From Rotaria sordida (Eukaryota; Rotifera; Eurotatoria; Philodinida; Philodinidae), in contig CAJNOL010000152.1 of assembly GCA_905250125.1 (NCBI GenBank), positions 159,644-223,643 on the forward strand: a stretch of DNA of 64,000 nt, given 5' to 3'. This document shows, in pieces, positions 54,271 through 64,000 of the stretch. The translations under genes and the position numbers were made by a program. Within the stretch, counting starts at the first letter, position 1; every line of letters starts with the position of its first letter. Below the pieces are notes generated by a model. It ran no database searches, was not told where the DNA came from, and was given only the letters and a program-made list of their open reading frames with translations.

Positions 54271-56087
54271 AAAGACGACTAGAAGATATCGTTGAAAAAT
54301 TCAGTAAAATGTTATATCATAAGGACGAACTCATAGAAAATCAAATTATGCTAAATTTTTTCAATGCTTGACAGCACTCAATGAATATAGTCTTGATCGA
54401 GAAACGATTTAAAATCTGGAGATGTTCCCTCAATAAATTATCAACGGTTTCCGATACGAACTCCAAAAATTGGAAACTTTTTATGAATTATTTTTAGAAC
54501 GAAATAATCGATATACAAATCTAAAAATATATATATTTGAGCTTATGTTGTCTGTTAAAGAGTTAATCGATCTGAAAGATAAGTAATTATTTTACAAGTC
54601 ATTAGTATATTACTAGTAGTAGGTTTGTAGCCCTTTTGGAGCGGAAAGCACTTCAGGATGTGAAAAATGCCTATCATATATTGTAAACATATAGCCCTGA
54701 ATAAAATGTACTATATCTAATGAATATAATTAGAATTTCAATTGAAAAATCCATTTTATTTGTAGGGCTCTATTAGTGATGTTCATCTATTTTACCTGAT
54801 TTGTACTGACTGATATGAGATGATTAGTCGCTTGTAATCAGAATCGAAGGTGTATCTAAATGCAAATATTTAGTAGTTTTAATGCACGCTACCACTTAGG
54901 TTCAGATGTCAAAAATCGGTTTTGTTGCCTGGCTCTCGATAGTGCGTGACACTCCTAGTATGTATACTTTGTTATTTTTTCAATAATACTATAATTTATA
55001 GATTTGTTGTTTTTTTTATGGATTATATTTTATCACAATCATTAATATTTATTAATTATTTTATTCTACATTTTCTTGTTTGAAAACTCTTATTGAAGCT
55101 GTCTATTTTAATATAAATACTTATGTGTAATTGGAAATGATATCTTTGACCATAAGTTTCTTTTCATTTGTATAAGATAATCGAAAAATAATGGTGAAAG
55201 TATTTTAATTTCTTATCAAAAGCTTAAAGAAATTTTCTCTGTATATAACCTGATAGTAAAAAGTAATTGATGAATTTGTTTCTGTATTTATTTTTGCGTT
55301 CTACTGCAACTTATTTTTATATACCGTAATATGTATGGAAGAAGAATAAAGGTAACGTCAAGAAGGGAATACACATAAACGATAAAATATGATCTGATAT
55401 TACCATCACATTTTATAACAAAAACATCTTTTCGATTGTTTTTTTTAACATACAATATCTATAGGAAAAGTATATTTGAGCTTTTTCATATGGAATTAAA
55501 CTACCTCTATCACTACTTTTCGATTACCAGAAATACATTAATAAATTAATAGAAAATAAAACAGAAAACTATTCTCAGATTATTATAATGTGTAAACGTC
55601 TAATTAATAAAATTAGATTGATTTATTCAAATAATTCTAATTGACTTATGCCTTTAATATATCTATGATTAGAAGAATCAAAATAAAATATCTTACCAGT
55701 CAAAAGATCCAGTACTATTCCATCTTGAACATTATATAAAGCAAGTCCAGTTAAATTAGGATAATTCGTAGCAAGTAGAATACATTTGATTGAAATTGGT
55801 TCAAGATTAAGGCATTTGACTTTATGATAAATTTTAGGTAAGATGTGTGAACAAAATCGATCAAGTATGTAATCCGGTAATGGAACAATAAAACCATCTG
55901 TTGTAGATGCGTACAAAGTCAAACGATTCGTAAAAGCAGTATCATGTACAATTTTATTTAATCGTTTATTAACATCTATTAAGGAATAAAGTACTGCCAT
56001 ATTAGTCAATTTTTTAAAAATAATCATAAGAATTTCATCAGGTAAATCATTTAATTGAATACATGAATTTTCCATTTTTATTTTCAA

Positions 56088-57088
56088 TGTATTTATTCGT
56101 TTAACTTATAACTGTCAATATTCATATAGATAAACTAATGTGTTGTATTTGGCCGATATCGTCAATGAAAATAATGATCTATTTTTCTTTAATTTGAACT
56201 GTCAACAAATGAAAGTATAGTTGATAGAATGATATTTTTTTTTCTCTCTCTGTCTCTTTGTTCAACATGCACGTCAATATTTAGAAAATTTTATTTTTTT
56301 GACATTATTATGAACAAGATTACATAGCAATGGTTTTGTTTTGTATTTTAAAGGATTTCTTTTGTGGTTTGAGTTAATAATCACTCTATCCAAGTTCGAC
56401 GTTAACATTAGACGAAATTATAACTTCGATAAAAAAATTTGTCGAAGTTACTTCAGTTGAACTAAATAGCAAATAAATATCGATTAGTTTATAATATTAA
56501 AAACAATCTGTAAAATTCTAGTTCAGTTTTCATTTTAAAAACATTTTATCATTTCTTTACGAATAAACATGGAAGAAATTAGCCAGAAAAATCAAGAATT
56601 ACTTTTGTGGAACTCACAGATGTTTTCGAAGAAAATCATAGTGAGCGTGTGTTTTAAGTTCAAGTTTTCTAGGTTCTCCCCTCCCCCTCCACCCTATTAC
56701 AGACGCTTAGCAACGGAGCCCCCTATTACAGAACCCCCCCCCCCCTCCCCATTACAGACTTTAGCAATTGAGAATAACAGGCGTCAGACTTATAATAGTG
56801 CGTAGGATTTTTTCAATTTGTAGAAATTTCGACACATGAACTTCAAAAATTAGTACCAATTTGAGATTTGTCACTTCTTGATTTTCAATCCAAAAGTTCA
56901 CAAATTTATTAATTACACATACTTAACAACAATAAATATTCCAAAAAAAAAGCAAACAATATATTTGTATATGAAAGTTAAACATTAAATCTAATATCAA
57001 AATATAATTGTCTATTTGAAACAAATTGAAATCTTTTATGAAACATTAAGTTTATTATTTGTATAATAATTTTCAGTATTTATTTTTT
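56088..57088. other. Intergenic region with C-rich tandem repeat
   Basis: 1.0 kb between the GPCR stop and the F-box start. At about 56680-56772 a C-rich stretch contains three partial units of the type ccctattacagacgcttagcaa, including a run of 13 C. This is striking in such AT-rich DNA. No gene is seen. Confidence 0.55.
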
Positions 57089-60000
57089 TTAAATACTTGA
57101 AAATCTTTTTTTCTTTTTTCCTATTAATGATGTGCGATAAGAAATTTGATTATCAATTTGATTATTTTTTGTTAATCTTTGAATAAAATTTATTTTCGAT
57201 TTTTTATTTTTTTGATTTGTTAATGAATGATGATAAATATGATATAATTGTGTATCATAATTATTTATTCTATTATTTATTAATTGTTGTTGATAAGGAT
57301 TATTTGATAAATTTGTTAAAATAAATGATGTACGATCAAGTGACATTATACGTGAACGTTGACAAGAATTTACTTCATCATTTGAACATGTACGACAAAT
57401 CATTTGTCGACATGTACGAGCAAATTTTTCAGATAGAAAACAATAAAGTATAAAATCAATTGAAGCATTTATACAAAGAAATAAATTTGCAAAATTATTA
57501 AATATAAGTAATATAGTTCGACGTTCAGGTGGCATTTCCGAATAACTTTCAATTAATGTTTCATATGTTAATGATAAACTTTGAGGTGTCCATAATAATA
57601 ATGCAACAAATAAACAAAATATTAATACAATTGTTACTTTACGTTTTTGAACATACGAACGACTATGACGGCGTAAAGGAAATGAATAAGAATTTTTTAA
57701 TGGAATATTTGATGTACATAAAAATGATGTTTTATGATAATTATTTGTCGAATAGTCAGATTTATTTATTGATAATACTGATGAATTAGGAAATGTGTTG
57801 TGGACAGCTGTTAATTGTAGACAACCATTAAAACGGCGAGAATGATGAACATACCTTTTGTTTGTTGTATAAAGAAAAAAAAAGAAAATTTGATAGTAAC
57901 ATTTGAGTATATCTTTATCTGAGATTATTCAGTTTAATTAAATCTGATTTTGTTTTGATAAAAATATTCTATGAGTTATAATTTTATAAGAACAGAATTA
58001 CTATGTTAAAATTTCGTTTTTATTTCGCAGATAATATTACAAGAACTTTATACTTTATGAGAAAGAGAGATCTATACATGAAACAGAATATATGTGAGCT
58101 TTTATCTTGCAAGTATTGTAAACAGGTCTAACATAACGGTCAGTTACAAGAACATTTTACGATTATTTTATTATAATCAAAATAAATAGAAGTGATCTTT
58201 TTAGTATGTAAGTTGGGTTCTAAATAATACTACGATCAAAAAAATTGTGATATCTCCGCTTCGGTTCATTCAAATGGATTAGATACTATTGTTAACTTCG
58301 TTCGAGAAATTTGGTCTGTTTTTTAAAGAAAACACATGTGTGGCACTGCGAAGTAGTTTTCAATTATTATCTAAGAGATTAAAAAGAAGAAATGAAAACA
58401 AACTTTATGGATGATATTACAATGATGCATGGAGAGTAAATTTTCATGCTGAAGTCTTATAAACTCTCTAGAAGTTCATTTCAGTCTCATGAAATCTTCT
58501 GAAGCCATTTGAAATCTTGTGAGGTTTCTTGATAATTTGAAGCCTTCTGTTTCTCAGTCAATTGAAGCCCTTTAAGCACTAAATATTACAATTGTTGACT
58601 TTTAAACGAACTAGTCCTAAAGGTTTACTCTATGTGATCCATTTTAATATCATTCATAAAGTTCGTTTCGATTTCTTGTTTTTTATTCTTTTAGATAATA
58701 ACTGAAAATTATTATGAAGTGCTACACATAAAGCTGTCACAAAAAATTCCGAGACACGCAAGAATGGTTCTTCAAAATCTTATATTTCATTCTAATTAAA
58801 GTTTATACATATATATGCTAAGTGTTGTTAATGGTTAAGTGTTTGTATTATGAAGTTTTGCGTCGACATAATATAAAACGAGAGTTTAATCAGTAAATAT
58901 ACTTATAAGGTATACGAAGTTTAGTTCTAGTGGAATATAAAATTTTGGAGAGCCATTCTTCAGTGTCTTGGAATTTTTCTGAGGGCTGTATTTAATCAAT
59001 TCACATCAGAAAAAAAAATTGTAAAATTTCTTTGGATTGTTTTTTTTAGAAAAGTATACATATTATTCTGTAACACAATTTTCTTTTTTACGAATCATTT
59101 TTCCTGTTATTTCTTGAAAGAGATAAAGAGAACAAAATGACGTGCAAAAAAGTTTCATATAACTTTTTTCTGGATCTCATAAATTTTTTTCTAGGGATTG
59201 TCTGTGTCAAATGAAAAAGAAATAGAATCATATTAAATATTTATTTTCTTCTAAAATTAGCATATCAATATAAATTTGTATTTAAATTAGATACGATATA
59301 TCTTTTTTAGAAGACTAAGAAAATTTCAAAAAAACTTCATTCTCAGGAGTTCAAAATTTAAAATGTATCTTTTTGTATGCAGCTTATTACATTAACATCC
59401 GTGTTCGCTGCAATATTGAGACACTACCTCTATCAAAATATACCCTTGTCTTACTAGTGTATTCCAATGCTTTAGTGAACATTAGTGCTAGTGTGCAATG
59501 AATCGGTGCCGTCGATAGTCTATAAATTGTTAATTCACTTCCCTATGCATAGAATAGAAAAAATGATTAAGACATTTGAAATTTATGTCAATTTACTAAT
59601 ATTAGAAGTCTGTTTTTATTCATAATATTTTTCGTGCATTGAATGATGATAAAGTGAGACATAATTTATCCGAATTAATGTTTTCTCAAATTCAATTAAT
59701 GATGAAATCAAATACAAATTCACTTTTATACTTTTCTACTTAGCAAATCTCTTTAGAATATACTAAAATTACAATAAATATGTAGAGCACAAGTACTCAG
59801 GCATGCCCCCTTTTATAATATGTATCTATAATAATCTTTTTCATTAATGTTTTTTTCATCTGGAAAGAAGTCATATTGAGTTTGTAGAAATTTTCATAGG
59901 AAATCATGGTTGAAAATACTCTTCTTGATGTTTTTTTTAAAGAAAGGATAATTAAAATTTCTTTAGTTTTCGTTTTAACTTACCATATTAGAATTGAATT

Positions 60001-60666
60001 ACAGATACAAACTAAAATAAGTGGTATCCATATAATAATAACACAAATAAATACTAGATATGAACGATGTAATATAACAAAAAATTCTTTTCGTTTTGTT
60101 AAATTTATATTTTGTGTTATGTTAAAAGTAATATTTCTATTTTCAACGTCATTTATATTACTTATGAAATAATTTTCAAAATAAGTTGGTAATGTTATTA
60201 AAAAACATATTATTAATAAAGTACATATGACATGACGTGATCGTCGTACTGAACATGTACGTTTAGCATAAATAGGTTTTGCTACAGCTAATGTGCGTTC
60301 AAGAGTGAAACAAACAATTAACCATGTTGCTGTATTTGAACTAAAATCAGCCAAAGGACGTAGAAGAAATAATAATGTTTGTGTGAATGCACTTTGAGAA
60401 AATGTTGGATGTGAACCAAAATTAAGTATCAATGTAATTATTAAATAACATGAATCAAATGCAGCTAATATTGTTAAATAATTATTTGTACTTGTTCGTA
60501 TAAGACGACGTCGTGTTAAAACAAGTATTGATAAACAATTACCAGTTAAACCAAATAAAGCAAATAATGGCCATATATAAAATTTTACAATACAACGTAC
60601 ATTTGTTAAAAGTAAAAAATTTCTTTCTATTACTGTAGTATTATCAATTATATAATTATTAACCAT
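57089..60666 (-). CDS. Class A neuropeptide-type GPCR (FMRFamide-receptor-like)
   Basis: Seven-transmembrane receptor of the plasma membrane. Two exons in transcription order (60666-59984, 57854-57089) join in phase to 482 aa. TM1 holds GNCLSILVL (N43), TM2 holds LAAFD (D71), and the TM3 end reads LERTLAVAKP with E123-R124-T125 in place of DRY. TM5 is FICVIIIWIPLILVCI. The intron falls just after TM5, so exon 2 supplies the long third intracellular loop, TM6 (LIFCLFVALLLWTPQSL) and TM7 (CINASIDFILYCFLSEKF), followed by a Cys-rich basic tail. The short N-terminus has one Asn glycosylation site (NTT). The TM7 pattern and the E-R-T box are common in invertebrate FMRFamide-receptor-like peptide receptors, but the ligand cannot be read from sequence. 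The 2129-nt intron carries a foldback element. Confidence 0.85.
58440..58580. repeat. Degenerate short-period repeat in GPCR intron
   Basis: Loosely repeated units of the type tgaagtctt/tgaaatctt/tgaagccat spaced about 12-16 bases apart, ten or so in a row. Similar in style to the tract at 12105-12360. Confidence 0.45.
58733..58987. mobile_element. Foldback element F in GPCR intron
   Basis: About 255 bp. The left arm (aaaaaattccgagacacgca, agaatggttcttcaaaat from 58741) pairs with the right arm (attttggagagccattctt, cagtgtcttggaattttt to 58980). Outer edges agctgt and ggctgt extend the match. Arms are about 80-90 bp and diverged. Confidence 0.7.
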
Positions 60667-63600
60667 TGTTAATAATAAGAAAACTTATCTAAATTACAAG
60701 AAAATCATAGAAAAAAAATTGTATCTATAAGACAGAAAAAAAAGAATTTCTTATTTTAATTTTATTCTATATGAAACAAACATGTGTCTACTTGTAATTC
60801 TAAATTCTTAATACTGAATGGCTCTAGATTTTTTAATTGCTATCCTTAAGAAATATAATTAATAATCCGGAAGTTAGTGACTGGAGAACAAATAATTATC
60901 AACATTAAATTTAACTACGTAATTTTCATTTATTGTCATAACCTAACCTGTTTAAAAATGTCGAGTTACAGATTGTATACACATATTCAAGTTAATATTC
61001 AAATTCTTGTGATCACAACAAAAAGCAAAATCTATATAAAATCAAATGGATAAGAATTAGAATAAGTATTGATACAGAAGGGAAAAAAAAACATGTCACT
61101 GCTGAAATCCATGTATATGTGAATTAATTAAAATAAATTATTTTTACTATCGATTCATTCACACTTGCATGTCAATTGGCTCAACAATTACTCAGTAGAT
61201 AGCTAAATTTATTCATCTATGAAAAAATGTAAGAAGCTAAACTGTTTTCTTATTGAATCCAATAGGAAATTTTGATTTTGCTACTTGCATACAAATATCA
61301 AACATCTTTACTGTTCTCGAGATAACCATTTATTTATCAAGATTGATATATAGAACTGTAAAGTAACTTCTACTTACTGTTTATTAAGAAATTTTATAAA
61401 ATTAATAATACCTTATATTATTTACGAGAATTCATCCTTAAATAATCTTGTCTAGACAAATGTTTAAAATAAAATCTTTCTTTGAAGTAAAGATAGATTA
61501 ATCAGCACAACATTATTATAAAGACAATGAAAAGACAAAAAATAATGGATAGTACTATGTTACATCTTAACGTGTATTACATATTTAATAACATGCAAAA
61601 ATGATTTCGTTCTTGTTTTTCATATATTATTACGAATAGAATCATATGTTACTCAAATATTTCTAAGGGGTACTTTAAATTTGTATTACAAATTTGGAAA
61701 ATATTCTTTTATAGAAATAAGAATCATTTACCGTTTCACATTTTGTTAAATAAAGATTAATAAGAATATAAAGTCGAAAAAAAAAATTACTGGAACAATG
61801 ATTGGCATCTATGCACTGACATATTAAATATCTCAGTACTGCATAGAAACGATATTACTATTTTTTATGTAAGAATGTTCAATAAATTTTTTATAGAATT
61901 ACATTTTTCTCACATATATTTATAGCTACGAATATTTGTAATATAACACATCTTATATTACTTGTTACTTCTATTTAATTATATTTTATTCCAATAGGTA
62001 TCTTTTCAATGAATTACAAACTTGAATGAATTTGAATAATACTCGAATTATTTAAGGCATTCTTTTGAATATATATAATTAAAATCAATCTACTCTAGTT
62101 TTCTTCTTTACATGTAATAATTGAAATTCAGCTTATAAGAACTTAATAATAGAATCTTCTCCTTTTTTTTTTGTTTTTTTCAAGTATGTGGATTGTAAAT
62201 GCAAGAATAGAAAAACACATATTACTTTCTATCACTATTAGGTTTTTGACATCATGCGATGGACATAATTAAAAGTTGTGTGAGTTGCAATTTTTAATTA
62301 TTTATAATTTTATCAAATGTTTTTTGTTTAGATTGAATCTGATTGTTTTACTAAAGATTATTGAGTACAAAGTCTAAGGAAAATGGTAGATGTAGAATTA
62401 CACTCATATTAGATTATATTACATAATTAATAATACAGAAAATATTTAACAGTGAGATAAACTTGACAAAATGTTGTACTCGATGACTCTTTTTGTCTTT
62501 ATATTCAATTTGTAAGCAGACTCTAGTCAATTATTTTTAATATTTAAAGTACTAATCTTTAGTTCAAATATACGTTGAAGAAGAATATTTTTTTAATCAT
62601 TCATCATTACCAATTCAAATGGAATTTGTTAATACATGATTACTTGACTATGAAAAATTCATATTTCATCAATAATGACAGATGAGAGACACAATGAATT
62701 AGACTAAATGTAAATGTACTTTTCTTCTTATTTAAGTTGATACACAATATTCATTCGTATATCAAAAGATAGAGAATTTCAAGCTGCACAAAACTAAGCA
62801 CTTCATTTTTAGAAAGAACATTTTACCTTTGCACAACAACCCAAACATTTATATATCCTGTAGGTACTCAATGCAACGCATTCATTGCTTGTGCTTTACA
62901 AAAAATATGGAGCATCTCGAAAGCAAACAATTTTGTACTTTATTTAACTAATTGATTTTTGCATATTCAAGCTGCACTGAGAAATTGAAAATCTCCTTCT
63001 TGGTGGTGTTTTAAACAACGAAGATTTTTTTTTTGAGTTAAAGTTCAGTTGCAAAATTCTTATTTAGATACTGAAAAATGCAGAATTTCGTTTTCTATAA
63101 AGACTAGGTGATTGATAAATCGCAGTGCAACATTTATTCAGCAAAATTCAGGAAAAACCGAGCAGGTACTGAAATGGATATAAAATTTTGTTTAATTTCA
63201 CAGTGGGGATAAACAGTATATCTTGGTGTATTGGTTACTTTGAAATCAAAAAAAGTTCTTTATAAAAGTGAACTACGCAGTTTTGTAGAGTTTGAAATTT
63301 TTCATCTTTTGATATATCTAAGTAAGTATTTTATATGAATAGTAAATGACTGAAAAATTGCATTTACAAATAGACCGATTTATTATGACCCAACGGTTAA
63401 TAATAATAATTTAACTACTAATGAATGCTGAATACTTTCATGTCATTGACTAAAAATTGTATCAATAAAGATGATTTTATTTTATCAAGAAAAAAATGAA
63501 TTTTTATAGATTATGTATGAAATATTATTTAGATGTACAGAAGTATTTTCAAGTCATTTAAGCAGTTATAGATAATAAAATTATCAACTCACTGTCATTA

Positions 63601-64000
63601 AAATCAAATGTCTTTATTTATTGAAATGAAAGATCTTTTTTTTATGTTAATCGAATATGCATTATTTCGAAAAAATTCGAATAATTTTAAATAACAGAAT
63701 AATATCTTTCCTTCTTTTTCTACTACAATTTTCTAGTTGTGCTCCGGAAAAAAAAGATTCCTATCTACGTATATTGGAAAAATTTGACAATAAAAACAAG
63801 ATAAATATTATTTTATATTAAAACGATTTATAAATTGCTTTATAATAAAAGATATATTCGTATTTTGGATAGAGAATTGTGATTTTTTCTTAATCAAAAC
63901 GATAGTAATTAGTAAAATTTCTCTCAGACTGTTTCTATTTTTAAAGTTATATTGAGCATTGTTTGAATACTGCTTAATTAAACCGTATTATTCGGATATT
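60667..64000. other. Gene-free AT-rich tail of the window
   Basis: 3.3 kb upstream of the GPCR start. No frame with protein character, no RNA gene and no clear inverted repeat was found. It presumably contains the GPCR promoter in its first part. Confidence 0.5.

Larger units (their letters stand above)
51584..56087 (-). pseudogene. Bdelloid-type F-box protein, decayed, with a 2.9 kb inflated intron
   Basis: Exon 1 (56087-55697) is intact and encodes an F-box (LNDLPDEILMIIFKKL) and the start of the substrate region. Its donor (ACTG|gtaaga) joins in phase to an acceptor at 52837 (attatttag), giving LLTDETLFSRTFKNQ. From there the frame breaks: a shift near 52740, an in-frame TAA near 52648, and shifts near 52240 and 52150. 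Between the breaks the protein remains easy to follow (FTNLRYLN, LLELHVGVNYF, LLHRMSNLEKL, DNQIISCVDYF) down to the C-terminus YFPYAEIL, stop at 51584. A short intron lies at about 52374-52492. F-box proteins are substrate receptors of SCF ubiquitin ligases; this family is expanded in bdelloids, by my recollection. The 2860-nt intron holds nested foldback elements. A truncated product from exon 1 (154 aa by read-through) is conceivable. Confidence 0.8.

Noticed and set aside
55623-55696. F-box exon 1 read through to a 154-aa protein as a complete gene
   Set aside because: The frame continues into the intron after a good donor; joining to 52836 restores the family sequence, so the 154-aa frame is only the first exon plus intron.

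Overview
The window is animal nuclear DNA, very AT-rich, with many short introns (about 45-90 nt), GT-AG borders throughout and a strong preference for A/T-ending codons. Together with the F-box family seen at 51.6-56.1 kb, which I recognise as one expanded in bdelloid rotifers, this suggests a bdelloid rotifer of the Rotaria/Adineta type. The gene identities rest on the sequence; the organism is an inference. I joined exons by hand using splice borders, reading phase and family motifs, and almost all splice phases close exactly.

Layout. Plus strand, 1-11.7 kb: hydroxyacylglutathione hydrolase (glyoxalase II), a GALNT10-like mucin-type glycosyltransferase, and an M3-family oligopeptidase A-like protein whose zinc motif is destroyed. 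A 3.7 kb intergenic block follows, holding foldback elements. Minus strand, 15.5-22.0 kb, transcribed in the order MAPKAPK2-like kinase, UBL4-like ubiquitin-domain protein, KCNQ1-type potassium channel, all closely spaced. A divergent intergenic region of 1.4 kb leads to a 15.7 kb plus-strand EPG5 gene (18 coding exons, about 2549 aa), followed 187 nt later by spermidine synthase. Minus strand, 42.5-60.7 kb: a three-Ig-domain GPI-anchored adhesion protein, PCBD1, a myosin essential light chain, a decayed F-box gene and a neuropeptide-type GPCR. The last 3.3 kb shows no gene.

Two patterns stand out. First, four frame-breaking microexons of 5, 7, 7 and 10 nt occur in three unrelated genes. Three of them encode core residues: the WGGE motif of GALNT, the HRD loop of the kinase, and the PAGILG segment of the channel's S6. 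Second, most unusually long stretches (large introns and intergenic DNA) contain foldback elements with diverged inverted arms of about 100-360 bp, each of a different sequence family. Introns are therefore either minimal or inflated by such insertions.

Four closely spaced same-strand gene pairs (gaps 127-315 nt), plus MAPKAPK2-UBL4 at 387 nt, have a 3' splice-acceptor-like sequence 0-30 nt before the downstream ATG. This fits spliced-leader trans-splicing of operon-like units, although short 5'UTR introns would look the same. No rRNA, tRNA, CRISPR array or autonomous transposase gene was found.
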